Assembly: GCF_032193765.1 (NCBI RefSeq)
Contig: NZ_JAVBIJ010000001.1
Span: 2,356,001-2,420,000 of the forward strand
Source of the DNA: Rhodoferax potami
GTDB lineage: Bacteria; Pseudomonadota; Gammaproteobacteria; Burkholderiales; Burkholderiaceae_C
DNA length: 64,000 nucleotides
Direction of reading: 5' to 3'
The notes under the pieces were generated by a model that saw only the letters and a list, made by a program, of their open reading frames with translations, was not told the origin of the DNA and made no database searches. Each line of letters starts with the position of its first letter. The stretch's first letter is position 1. Shown one piece after another: positions 37,159 through 50,116 of the stretch. A program made the position numbers and the translations under genes.

Positions 37159-37872
37159 TTACGGCTCCGAGGGTTCCTCGTCGGGCGGATTGCCGTCATA
37201 CACCTGATAACGCTGGCGCTGCAAATACGCATCACGGGTAAACGAGTAGCGATCAAGCGCGGCACCACTCACCACATCTTCAGCCCCCAGAAAACCAGCG
37301 CGTGTATCGACCAGATCGACCACGGTGAGCCCGGTACGGGTTGCTTCGTCGCCCAATTGGTTCACCAGATTGCCGCGGTTGTCGATCGGCAAGGCTCCCA
37401 CCTCGCGCAATGTGTAGGGCCCCAGCAGGGGCAACACCACATAAGGACCGGCACCGACGCCCCATCGCCCCAGCGTGATGTTGAAGTTTGCAGGATGCTT
37501 TTCAATATTCAGGTCACTGGCCACATCGACCAAGCCGCCGAGGCCAAGGGTGGTATTCACCATGACACGCCCGACGCTGTCACCAAACGCTTGGCCACGC
37601 AATTGCAACGCGTTGTTGACCGCAGACCAGACGTCATCCAGGTTGGCGAAAAAATTCTTGATGCCGGTGCGCCCCAAGGCAGGCACGGTGTTGACATAAG
37701 CCGTCGCCACAGGCTTGAGCACGGCGCGGTCTACCGCGTCGTTGAAGCCAAACACGGTACGGTTGATCGACTCCAAGGGGTCGCGCGGGTCCGGGTTGGC
37801 AACCGTTGCGCAGCCTTGGAGCAAAGCCACCAGGGCGATGCCCAGCATCCAGCGGATCGAGGGGCGCATCAT
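37159..37872 (-). CDS. mlaA: Outer-membrane lipoprotein MlaA (VacJ)
   Basis: Outer-membrane part of the phospholipid retrieval system. Lipobox LLQGC near residue 21, then DPLESINRTVFGFNDAVDRAVLKPVA and the GPYVVLPLLGPYTLRE segment typical of VacJ. 237 aa. Start and stop overlap neighbours closely (mlaD upstream by four bases), so it is cotranscribed with the transporter, which is not the case in Escherichia coli. Confidence 0.94.
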   Translation of the reverse strand: MMRPSIRWMLGIALVALLQGCATVANPDPRDPLESINRTVFGFNDAVDRAVLKPVATAYVNTVPALGRTGIKNFFANLDDVWSAVNNALQLRGQAFGDSVGRVMVNTTLGLGGLVDVASDLNIEKHPANFNITLGRWGVGAGPYVVLPLLGPYTLREVGALPIDNRGNLVNQLGDEATRTGLTVVDLVDTRAGFLGAEDVVSGAALDRYSFTRDAYLQRQRYQVYDGNPPDEEPSEP

Positions 37873-38348
37873 GGTGCCTCTTTGGCGGATGGGCCGTCCG
37901 CCGCTTTGCTGTACAGGAACTGACTGATCAGGTTCTCCAACACCACCGCGCTTTGAGTGGTGCTGATGACATCGCCGGCCGCGAGGTTGGCGCTGTCAGC
38001 ACCGGCTTCAATGCCGATGTACTGCTCGCCGAGCAAACCGCTGGTCAATATCTTGAGCGAGCTGTCTTTGGGGAATACGAACTGCTTGTCCATCGACAGG
38101 TTTACTTTGGCCTGAAAGGTTTTGTCATCAAACCCGATGGACTCCACCCGACCGACCACGACACCGGCGCTTTTGACGGCCGCTTTGGGCTTGAGGCCCC
38201 CGATGTTGTCGAACTTGGCTGTCACGGGGTAGCCTTTGTCGACACTGAAGCTCAACAAATTGGCGGACTGCAGTGCCAGAAACACCAGCGCCAAGGCGCC
38301 GAGCAAGACAAACAAGCCCACCCACACATCATTTTTTGAACGCTGCAT
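37869..38348 (-). CDS. mlaD: MCE-domain protein MlaD
   Basis: Inner-membrane-anchored hexameric ring that binds phospholipids. One membrane segment (residues 9-30) and an MCE domain (about residues 40-118) with FDNIGGLKPKAAVKSAGVVVGRV and GLLGEQYIGIE. 159 aa. Confidence 0.95.
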   Translation of the reverse strand: MQRSKNDVWVGLFVLLGALALVFLALQSANLLSFSVDKGYPVTAKFDNIGGLKPKAAVKSAGVVVGRVESIGFDDKTFQAKVNLSMDKQFVFPKDSSLKILTSGLLGEQYIGIEAGADSANLAAGDVISTTQSAVVLENLISQFLYSKAADGPSAKEAP

Positions 38349-38357
38349 TTTCCCCCC

Positions 38358-39140
38358 TCAAATACTGAACATCATGGCCGTCAGGACAAAGTCCAAGGCC
38401 AACACGGTAAGCGAAGCCACCACCACGGTCCGGGTCGTGGCACGGGCCACTCCCTCGGGTGTCGGCTGCGCTTCAAAACCCTGCAACAAGGCGATAAAGC
38501 TCACGGCAAAACCGAACACTACGCTTTTGAGCACCCCGTTACCCACGTCAACCCAGGCATCCACCCCGCTTTGCATCTGGCTCCAAAATGCGCCCGAATC
38601 AATCCCAATCATCGGCACGCTGACCACCCAGCCACCCAGCACACCCACCGCACTGAAAATGGCCGCAAGGATAGGCATGGCAATGACAGCCCCCCAAAAC
38701 CGAGGCGCCAAAATACGGGCCACCGGGTCGACTGCCATCATCTCCATGGCGCTGAGCTGCTCACCCGCCTTCATCAGGCCGATTTCTGCGGTGAGCGAAG
38801 TGCCCGCGCGGCCGGCAAACAGCAGCGCTGTCAGCACCGGGCCAAACTCCCGCACCAAACTCAAGCTGATCAGCATACCCACCGAGTCTGCAGCGCCAAA
38901 GCGCTGCAAGCCATAGTAGTACTGCAAGCCCATGACGAAGCCCACAAAAACGCCCGACACCGCAATGATGGCCAGCGAGTAGTTGCCCATGAAGTGAATC
39001 TGGTCGCGCAACAACGCCGGACGGCGCAACACCGCCCCCAAGGAGGCGACCAAGCGGAAGAACAAGCGGGCACCCGCACCCGCGTCCGCCAGCTTGCTGC
39101 GCACGGCGTAGCCCAATTCAGCCGGTTGCAAGAACTTCAT
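38358..39140 (-). CDS. mlaE: Phospholipid ABC transporter permease MlaE
   Basis: Inner-membrane permease with about five to six hydrophobic segments. REFGPVLTALLFAGRAGTSLTAEIGLMKAGEQLSAMEMMAVDP is the family core around residue 110. 260 aa. It overlaps mlaF by four bases. Confidence 0.95.
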   Translation of the reverse strand: MKFLQPAELGYAVRSKLADAGAGARLFFRLVASLGAVLRRPALLRDQIHFMGNYSLAIIAVSGVFVGFVMGLQYYYGLQRFGAADSVGMLISLSLVREFGPVLTALLFAGRAGTSLTAEIGLMKAGEQLSAMEMMAVDPVARILAPRFWGAVIAMPILAAIFSAVGVLGGWVVSVPMIGIDSGAFWSQMQSGVDAWVDVGNGVLKSVVFGFAVSFIALLQGFEAQPTPEGVARATTRTVVVASLTVLALDFVLTAMMFSI

Positions 39141-39976
39141 GAAGATGCCCCGACAGAAAAATCCGCATCCACAGGGGCGGCAGGGTAATGGAAGCGCACC
39201 GGACCTTCGGGAAGCGCATTCACGAACTGATGGACCAAAGGATCGACACTGTCGCGCACCTCTTGGGGCGTGCCTTGTGCCGCAATTTTGCCGTTGGCCA
39301 AAATAATGACTTGGTCTGCGATGTAGAAGGTTTCTTCCAGATCGTGCGACACCACAATGCTGGTCAGGCCCATGGCATCGTTGAGTTGACGGATCAGGCG
39401 GGCGGCGGTACCCAATGAAATCGGGTCCAAACCTGCAAACGGCTCGTCATACATCACCAACTCGGGATCCAAGGCGATGGCGCGTGCCAGCGCGACGCGG
39501 CGCGCCATGCCGCCGGACACTTCGGACGGCATCAAGTCCCGGGCGCCCCGCAGGCCCACGGCATTGAGCTTCATCAGCACGATGTCGCGGATCAAGGCCT
39601 CGGGCAATTTGGTGTGCTCACGCAGCGGAAAGGCCACGTTGTCAAACACGCTCAGGTCGGTGAACAAGGCACCAAACTGAAACAACATGCCCATGCGCCG
39701 ACGGGCCGCATACAGCTCCGCAGTGCTCATCCGGGTGATGTCCTGGCTGGCACCCTCGCCCGGGGCGCCATGGAGAAGCACTTGCCCGCCTTGAGCGCGG
39801 TATTGCCCGCCGATCAGGCGAAGCACGGTGGTTTTTCCGCCTCCTGAGGCTCCCATCAGCGCAGTGACCTTGCCACGAGGGACGGTCAGGCTGATGCCGT
39901 CGAGAATGCGACGCTCCCCGTACCCGAAGGAGACGTTGTTCAATTCAACCAGAGCTGTAGAAGATGTTGGAGCCAT
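39137..39976 (-). CDS. mlaF: Phospholipid ABC transporter ATPase MlaF
   Basis: ATPase of the Mla transporter. Walker A GASGGGKTT near residue 42, signature EVSGGMARRVALARA, Walker B LVMYDEPFAGLDP and H-loop VVSHDLEET. 279 aa. It is the first gene of the mla run and begins eight bases after a terminator-like hairpin that follows gltD. Confidence 0.95.
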   Translation of the reverse strand: MAPTSSTALVELNNVSFGYGERRILDGISLTVPRGKVTALMGASGGGKTTVLRLIGGQYRAQGGQVLLHGAPGEGASQDITRMSTAELYAARRRMGMLFQFGALFTDLSVFDNVAFPLREHTKLPEALIRDIVLMKLNAVGLRGARDLMPSEVSGGMARRVALARAIALDPELVMYDEPFAGLDPISLGTAARLIRQLNDAMGLTSIVVSHDLEETFYIADQVIILANGKIAAQGTPQEVRDSVDPLVHQFVNALPEGPVRFHYPAAPVDADFSVGASS

Positions 39977-39984
39977 AAAGCAAG

Positions 39985-40007
39985 AAGGCCGGGATGTGCC
40001 CGGCCTT
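39985..40007 (-). terminator. Stem-loop between gltD and mlaF
   Basis: AAGGCCGGG and CCCGGCCTT form a perfect 9-bp stem around a 5-base loop. On the minus strand it is followed by TTCTTGCTTT, a weak U-run. It lies 25 bases after gltD and only 8 bases before the mlaF ATG, so it may end gltBD transcripts partially or affect mlaF translation. Confidence 0.6.
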
Positions 40008-40032
40008 GGAATGATAAGGGGGAAAACCCTTA

Positions 40033-41499
40033 TTAGCGTGGCAGGTCGGAAAAGCCCATCAGGAACTCATCCACCGCACGGGCTGCTTGACGGCCTTCAC
40101 GGATCGCCCAAACCACCAGCGACTGACCGCGACGGATGTCGCCAGCGGCAAACACTTTGGGCACATTGGTCGCGTAGCCACCGGTGAAATCGGTCGTTGC
40201 TTTTGCGTTTCCACGTGCGTCCTTGTCGATACCGAAGGACTCCAGCACGGTCGCCACCGGGTTCACAAAGCCCATGGCCAGCAACACGAGGTCGGCCTTG
40301 AGTACTTTTTCTGTGCCGGGCACATCGACCAACTTACCGTCTTTGAACTCGACTTGCACGGTCTTGAGACCCGTGACCTTGCCTTTTTCGCCGATGAACT
40401 CTTTGGTCGAGATGGAGAACACACGCTCGCAACCTTCTTCGTGGCTGGAGCTGGTGCGCAGCTTCAGCGGCCAGTAAGGCCAGGTCATGGGGCGGTTTTC
40501 TTCGGCCGGTGGCTCGGGCATCACCTCAAACTGGGTCACGCTGACCGCGCCATGGCGGTTGGAGGTGCCCACGCAGTCAGAGCCGGTGTCACCACCGCCG
40601 ATGACGATGACGTGCTTGCCGTCAGCGCGCAGCTGGTTCTTCAGCTTATCGCCGGCATTGACCTTGTTTTGCTGGGGCAGGAATTCCATGGCGAAATGGA
40701 TACCGTCCAGATCGCGGCCGGGCACAGGCAGATCGCGGGACTGCTCAGAGCCGCCGGTCAGCAGCACCGCGTCGAAATCCTTCTTGAGCTGCTCGGGGGA
40801 AATGGTTTCCTTGGCCCAGTTGGTAACTTTGGAGCCTTTGGGCATGTCACCCACGAGCACGCCGGTGCGGATAGTGACGCCTTCAGCGACCAGCTGCTCA
40901 GCGCGGCGGTCGATGTGGGTCTTTTCCATCTTGAAGTCAGGAATGCCGTAGCGCAGCAGGCCGCCGATACGGTCGTTCTTTTCGAACAGCGTGACGTCGT
41001 GACCCACACGGGCCAGCTGCTGGGCAGCAGCCATGCCAGCGGGGCCGGAGCCGACCACGGCGACTTTTTTGCCGGTCTTGACGGCAGAGGGCTGGGGCTT
41101 CACCCAACCTTCATGCCAGGCGCGGTCGATGATGGCGTGCTCGATCGACTTGATGCCCACCGCTTCTTCGTTGACGTTCAAGGTGCAGGCCGCCTCGCAA
41201 GGTGCGGGGCAGATGCGACCGGTGAACTCGGGGAAGTTGTTGGTGCTGTGCAGCGTGTCGATGGCGGCCTTCCAGTCCTTGCGGAAGACGAGATCGTTGA
41301 AGTCCGGAATGATGTTGTTGACCGGGCAGCCGTTGTTGCAGAACGGCGTACCGCAGTCCATGCAGCGCGCGGCTTGCTTGTTGGCCTGTGCATCGTCCAG
41401 ACCGATGACGAACTCTTTGTAGTTCTTCAAGCGCTCGGCAACGGGCTTGTAGCCCTCCTCGATGCGCTCAAACTCCATGAAGCCAGTGACTTTTCCCAT
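40033..41499 (-). CDS. gltD: Glutamate synthase (NADPH) small subunit
   Basis: FAD-containing subunit that passes electrons from NADPH to GltB. N-terminal cysteine motifs [14 protein letters not shown] and CPAPCEAAC bind iron-sulfur clusters. The FAD site [16 protein letters not shown] is near residue 150 and the NADPH site [11 protein letters not shown] near residue 290. 488 aa. It follows gltB by 34 bases. Confidence 0.97.
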   Translation of the reverse strand: MGKVTGFMEFERIEEGYKPVAERLKNYKEFVIGLDDAQANKQAARCMDCGTPFCNNGCPVNNIIPDFNDLVFRKDWKAAIDTLHSTNNFPEFTGRICPAPCEAACTLNVNEEAVGIKSIEHAIIDRAWHEGWVKPQPSAVKTGKKVAVVGSGPAGMAAAQQLARVGHDVTLFEKNDRIGGLLRYGIPDFKMEKTHIDRRAEQLVAEGVTIRTGVLVGDMPKGSKVTNWAKETISPEQLKKDFDAVLLTGGSEQSRDLPVPGRDLDGIHFAMEFLPQQNKVNAGDKLKNQLRADGKHVIVIGGGDTGSDCVGTSNRHGAVSVTQFEVMPEPPAEENRPMTWPYWPLKLRTSSSHEEGCERVFSISTKEFIGEKGKVTGLKTVQVEFKDGKLVDVPGTEKVLKADLVLLAMGFVNPVATVLESFGIDKDARGNAKATTDFTGGYATNVPKVFAAGDIRRGQSLVVWAIREGRQAARAVDEFLMGFSDLPR

Positions 41500-41533
41500 G
41501 ATGTATGTCCTTGTACGTTAGATCAGACCGGCC

Positions 41534-46306
<4,773 letters not shown>

Positions 46307-46337
46307 GGCGCACTCCTGAAAATTGCAATGGGATTGG

Positions 46338-46366
46338 AGAATACTGCAACGCAACAAAAGTGCCAA
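46338..46366 (-). promoter_or_regulatory. Candidate sigma-70 promoter of gltBD
   Basis: On the minus strand TTGGCA (46366-46361), a 17-base spacer and TATTCT (46343-46338). The predicted transcript starts about 25 bases before the gltB ATG. A REP-like palindrome begins five bases upstream of the -35 box. Confidence 0.6.
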
Positions 46367-46370
46367 GATT

Positions 46371-46397
46371 TTTAAATGGGGTCTGACCCCATTTAAA
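46371..46397. repeat. REP-like 27-bp perfect palindrome
   Basis: Arms of 13 bases (TTTAAATGGGGTC and its complement GACCCCATTTAAA) flank a single T. The GGGGTC core recurs in TTGGGGTCATA at about 46423-46433. Such GGGGTC/GACCCC palindromes accompany REP-associated tyrosine transposases, and one such gene lies about 90 bases away. Confidence 0.75.
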
Positions 46398-46435
46398 TTA
46401 AGCCAAAATGACGTCTTAATTTATTGGGGTCATAT

Positions 46436-46490
46436 CAATTTGATAGCAATAAGCGCTTTATTTACCTGCGCAAAGTCACTATTTGACTAA
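46436..46490. repeat. Possible diverged copy of the Comamonadaceae-type intergenic repeat (copy D)
   Basis: The segment reads TTTGATAGCAATAAGCGC, then TTACCTGCGCAAAG and CACTATTTGACTA. It resembles the same class of dispersed repeats (GATAGC, AAGCGC, TATTTGAC elements) but not closely. Its end forms the stop codon of the transposase gene. Confidence 0.3.
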
Positions 46491-47179
46491 GTTTTAACGT
46501 GGAGAGCTGGCCGACCGGGAGCTTTTTTAGTGAGTCGACGGGCGCTGTTTTTTTGCAAATCTGCGACAAATGCAGCATCGCCCAAGGTCCATCCACCTAT
46601 CACAGCGTCGGTGATTTCACCCAATTGCACTGAATTGAGGCCCTCTTGCACCGCGGCTTGGTACTGTGCCTCCCGGGCAAACGGGGTGTTGCCTAAACCC
46701 CAATACGCCGGATGTGTCGCAATGCGCTTGTCCACCCGGGCACCGCTGTAATGGGCATGGGTCGACCACGCATAGTCCGCCGGCGCGGCCCCCTCACCAT
46801 GGCGCAGGGCATGGGTATCGAAGTAGGTCAACACAGGTAGCAAATAGCGCGGCTGCAACACTGCGGATTTAAACCGCCCTTCCCACAGGGTGCCGCGGCG
46901 TTCGTATTTGCTGTTGAAGTACCTGACATAGCTGCGGCCCAAGGCCTGCATCAAGCCTGGCAAGCCCTCTGCACTCGCGGGCGTCACAAGCAAATGGAAA
47001 TGATCTGCCAAGACCACATAGCCATGCACTGCGACGTGATTCGCCTCGGCAGCGCTGTAAAGCGCGTTCAGGAACGCGTCAAAATCCTCCGTATCCTTGC
47101 AGACCGCTTGGCCATGGGCCCCGCGCTGCAACACATGGTGCAAGTGCCCTGCAATCGATAGTCTTGGAAGTCGTGCCAT
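46487..47179 (-). CDS. REP-associated tyrosine transposase (Y1/HUH, RAYT)
   Basis: Single-strand DNA transposase-like protein of the TnpA_REP family. N-terminus MARLPRLSIAGHLHHVLQRG, the HUH pair in LADHFHLLVTP and the catalytic Tyr in GRSYVRYFNSKYERRGTLWEGRFKS. 230 aa. These proteins mobilise or maintain REP repeats rather than forming normal IS elements; no terminal inverted repeats bound the gene. The start at ATG 47179 fits the family. Confidence 0.92.
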   Translation of the reverse strand: MARLPRLSIAGHLHHVLQRGAHGQAVCKDTEDFDAFLNALYSAAEANHVAVHGYVVLADHFHLLVTPASAEGLPGLMQALGRSYVRYFNSKYERRGTLWEGRFKSAVLQPRYLLPVLTYFDTHALRHGEGAAPADYAWSTHAHYSGARVDKRIATHPAYWGLGNTPFAREAQYQAAVQEGLNSVQLGEITDAVIGGWTLGDAAFVADLQKNSARRLTKKAPGRPALHVKT

Positions 47180-47218
47180 GGCAGAGGATCGTAGCGGATA
47201 CCCGCCCCTCAATCCGAA

Positions 47219-47995
47219 CTACAAGGCACGAACCGGCAATTGGTACTGGGGAGCGCCCATCAAATCAATGCCACAGGAAAGGTTCTCCAGCCAGTCCAAC
47301 AACTGCGGTATCGCCGGACCCACCAAGGGAGCGCCGTGCTGCGGGGCAATCATCCGGATATCCAACGCGCGCACCATCTTGACCCATAGCTTCAGAATTT
47401 TGTTGCTCACCATGTACCGCCGGTGGAATGCCTCCATTCCCGCGGGCATGGGCTGCAAGCTGTCAATAGAACGCTTGGCATCCTGCCCACCCACCATGGA
47501 TACGCCCAAATCACCTGAAAACAGGATTTTGCTGATCGGGTCGTAGAACTGGAAATTTCCTTCAGCATGCATGAAGTGGGCAGGTAGTAACAAGAGCTCC
47601 GAGTTACCCAAACGCAAGATGCCGCCCTCGTCGGGGATCGGAGTGATGCGATCTTCGGTTTTCCCGACTTTGCAGAAATGGGGTGCGAACCGCGCCCATA
47701 GCTGGGAGATTAGTAGCTTTGCGGAGGTAGAAGTCATCCAGCGATCGAGGGACGCGATGATGTCTGGGTCCGCATGCGAGGCAATGATGTAGTCCAAATG
47801 CTGAGGGGCCACGTATTCACGCATCGTGAGATTCAGCGCGTTGAACGTCATGTTGCCACCGGGGTCAATGATGGCTGCCTGCCCGTGATTGACAATAAGA
47901 AACTGATTGGCCTGTACCGCCTCTGCCTCGTCGGTCACCAGATCGGAAAACATGATGCAGCAATGCTGCGGACTTTTGAAGAGTTCAATTGCCAT
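47219..47995 (-). CDS. MBL-fold metallo-hydrolase, ODP/flavodiiron-like
   Basis: 258 aa metallo-beta-lactamase fold. Metal-ligand motifs are SHADPDIIASLDRW (about residue 74), HAEGNFQFYD (about residue 142), FSGDLG and APQHGAPL. The HxDxD and HAEGN arrangement is like diiron oxygen-binding (ODP) and flavodiiron proteins rather than hydrolytic lactamases, suggesting O2 or NO chemistry or sensing. There is no flavodoxin domain. N-terminal CCIMFSDLV is unusual. It lies upstream of the RAYT gene (39-base gap). Confidence 0.8.
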   Translation of the reverse strand: MAIELFKSPQHCCIMFSDLVTDEAEAVQANQFLIVNHGQAAIIDPGGNMTFNALNLTMREYVAPQHLDYIIASHADPDIIASLDRWMTSTSAKLLISQLWARFAPHFCKVGKTEDRITPIPDEGGILRLGNSELLLLPAHFMHAEGNFQFYDPISKILFSGDLGVSMVGGQDAKRSIDSLQPMPAGMEAFHRRYMVSNKILKLWVKMVRALDIRMIAPQHGAPLVGPAIPQLLDWLENLSCGIDLMGAPQYQLPVRAL

Positions 47996-48008
47996 GGGGG
48001 TGCCCTAT

Positions 48009-48034
48009 AAAAAATGGGCGCTGATGCGCCCATT
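48009..48034 (-). terminator. Rho-independent terminator after the glycine-zipper lipoprotein gene
   Basis: On the minus strand AATGGGCGC pairs with GCGCCCATT around ATCA and runs into a T-rich TTTTTAT stretch. A strong 9-bp stem plus U-run, 48 bases beyond the lipoprotein gene stop and just upstream of the MBL gene. Confidence 0.8.
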
Positions 48035-48081
48035 CAAAACCCCATTGTGAAATCTATCTCCAGCGAAGGCTCTGATTCAAA

Positions 48082-48552
48082 TCAATTCTTAGGCGCCTTG
48101 GTAACGCGGACTTTGGAGCCGGTGGTTACCAACACCACAGGATCCCCCGCCACCAATTGCTCACCGCCTTTGGCCTGAACAATGGCGCGGCGGTCGCCGT
48201 TTTTCAGTTGCACCAGGATTTCTACCGCTTCTTCCTTGGTGGAGAAACGCTCAATCGCATTACCCGCGGCTGCGCCGGCTACGCCTGCAAGCACGCCAAG
48301 TACTTGCGCTTCGCGCTGCACACCACTGCCGCTGAAGCCACCAATGGCCCCTACGACTCCGCCTACTGCGGCGCCCACGCCGGACTGGTTGCCATCCACC
48401 ACGACATTCCGAATAGACAACACGACTCCATCCTGAACTTGCGCCAAGCGCTGGGAATCGCCACGCTGAATCACATCAGGGCTGCTGCTCGCACATGCAC
48501 CCAACAAGGCCACCGTTGCACTGATACCAACCCATTTCAACCACTGCTTCAT
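48082..48552 (-). CDS. Glycine-zipper outer-membrane lipoprotein (SlyB/PcpY-like)
   Basis: 156 aa lipoprotein. The signal peptide ends in lipobox LLGAC near residue 20. A glycine-zipper segment GVGAAVGGVVGAIGGFSGSG and a second one (GVLAGVAGAAAGNAIE) make up the 2TM glycine-zipper domain. A C-terminal beta-rich part has ILVQLKNGDRRAIVQ. Similar proteins stabilise the outer membrane; the exact role here is unknown. Confidence 0.85.
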   Translation of the reverse strand: MKQWLKWVGISATVALLGACASSSPDVIQRGDSQRLAQVQDGVVLSIRNVVVDGNQSGVGAAVGGVVGAIGGFSGSGVQREAQVLGVLAGVAGAAAGNAIERFSTKEEAVEILVQLKNGDRRAIVQAKGGEQLVAGDPVVLVTTGSKVRVTKAPKN

Positions 48553-48599
48553 AACAATCTCCAATTTACAAAACATGTCTCTCAAGACCAGCTAACGCC

Positions 48600-49514
48600 T
48601 CAGGCCCCGGATCCGTTGTCAGGCTGATTGTCCATGGGCAATGTAAACCGTGTGTCAAGCAAGGCCAGAAGACCGAATTCTTGCAAAATGGACTTCAAAC
48701 GCTCGGCCGCTTGCCGCTTCTTTTGGCCGGTGTACCGCGCCAGAATCAACTCGTTTTTCATGCTGTGCTCCCAACCCACCAGCTCTGTGACGGTCACTTG
48801 GTAGCCATGGGCTTCGAGGTACAAGCAGCGCAACACATTCGTGAGCTGGCTGCCCATTTCACGGGTGTGCAACGGGTGGCGCCATAGTTCGGCCAGGGGT
48901 GTGCGCGTCAGGCTGAGCGCCTTGCTTTGGCTCAAATGGCGGGCCAACTCTGCTTGGCAGCATGGCACCAACACGAACGCTTTCACCCGCTTTTCCAACC
49001 CGAACGCAATCGCATCGTCCGTGGCGGTGTCGCAGGCGTGCAGGGCTGTGACCACGTCAAAGGTTTTGGGTAACTCTTCGAGCTGTGTCGCCGCCTCCAC
49101 GCTGACGTTCAAAAAGCTCATGCGGTCAAAGCCCAGCTTGTCAGCCAACACCCGTGATTTATCGACCAGTTCGGCCCGGGTTTCTATCCCATACAGGTGG
49201 CTCTGCGGGAGGTGCTTGAAGTACAGGTCGTAAAGAATGAAGCCCAGATACGACTTGCCGGCACCGTGATCCGCAAGGGTGAAGCTTCCGCCGGATGCTT
49301 GCGGCAGCTCATTCATCAATTTTTCGATGAACTGATAAAGGTGATAGACCTGCTTGAGCTTGCGACGGGAATCTTGGTTGAGCTTGCCGTCACGGGTCAG
49401 GATGTGAAGCTCTTTGAGTAGCTCTACCGATTGCCCGGGGCGGATCTCCGGGAACTGCCCTTCAGGCAACGCTGGCGCACCACTTTGACCGGGGAATATC
49501 TTGTTTTTTTTCAT
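48600..49514 (-). CDS. SAM-dependent methyltransferase (PF13679-like)
   Basis: 304 aa. The Rossmann motif I appears as FTLADHGAGKSYLGFILYD near residue 80, then YGIETRAELVDKS, and motif IV-like VVTALHACDTATDDAI. A cysteine pair VLVPCCQAEL is typical of this subgroup, which includes rRNA- and METTL25-like enzymes. The substrate is unknown. It overlaps the DUF1415 gene by four bases. Confidence 0.82.
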   Translation of the reverse strand: MKKNKIFPGQSGAPALPEGQFPEIRPGQSVELLKELHILTRDGKLNQDSRRKLKQVYHLYQFIEKLMNELPQASGGSFTLADHGAGKSYLGFILYDLYFKHLPQSHLYGIETRAELVDKSRVLADKLGFDRMSFLNVSVEAATQLEELPKTFDVVTALHACDTATDDAIAFGLEKRVKAFVLVPCCQAELARHLSQSKALSLTRTPLAELWRHPLHTREMGSQLTNVLRCLYLEAHGYQVTVTELVGWEHSMKNELILARYTGQKKRQAAERLKSILQEFGLLALLDTRFTLPMDNQPDNGSGA

Positions 49515-50116
49515 TTAGTTTCTTCGGGATGGGGGCCCGCAGCAGGGTAAGCCGCCACATCGAGCGCCGCCCACCCCTCTGCGCCAAGGGCCTCGAGGGC
49601 GGCAATATTGCGGGCATAGATCTGCTCAGCCTCGGGAAAGGCCTCGACGGCTTTGTCAATGCTGGCCTCGCGCAGCAGGTGCAATATCGGATAAGGCGCC
49701 CGATTGGTGAAGTTGCCGATGTCGTCCGGCCCTGCATCGGCAAACTGAAAATCCGGGTGAAAACTGGCGATCTGCAAATCGCCGCTGAGCTTGAGCTTGC
49801 GCAGCAGTTTATCGGCGGGATACAAAAAGTCATTGAACGCCAAAAACTCTGTCAGTGCGTCAGGCAATATCAGGAGCGTTGTGTCTCTGGTCTCGGCCGG
49901 ACTGGCTTGCAGGGCGAGCAACTCCGTCTGCAAGACCTCCAACACATCTGCCGGCGCGGCTTCCCGGCACACCACATAGTGCACTTGGTTCTTGACGTAA
50001 ACAGCCTTTGCAAACGGGCACAGATTGAGCCCGATGACCGCGCGCTCCAGCCACTGCCTGGTGCGAGCGATCACTACATCATCTGTTTGCGGGGGAAGGC
50101 GGGGGAGTTCAGACAT
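49511..50116 (-). CDS. DUF1415 family protein
   Basis: 201 aa soluble protein. ARTRQWLERAVIGLNLCPFAKAVY near residue 20 and FNDFLYPADKLLRKL, ASFHPDFQFAD and NRAPYPILHLLREASI are the DUF1415 signatures. The Cys-Pro-Phe and His-Pro elements could form an active site. Function unknown. It overlaps dgt by 8 bases and the methyltransferase gene by four, so the three are one transcript. Confidence 0.88.
   Translation of the reverse strand: MSELPRLPPQTDDVVIARTRQWLERAVIGLNLCPFAKAVYVKNQVHYVVCREAAPADVLEVLQTELLALQASPAETRDTTLLILPDALTEFLAFNDFLYPADKLLRKLKLSGDLQIASFHPDFQFADAGPDDIGNFTNRAPYPILHLLREASIDKAVEAFPEAEQIYARNIAALEALGAEGWAALDVAAYPAAGPHPEETK

Noticed and set aside
47219-47995. MBL-fold gene as an antibiotic-resistance beta-lactamase
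   Set aside because: The protein has no signal peptide, and its ligand motifs match ODP/flavodiiron-type proteins rather than class B lactamases.
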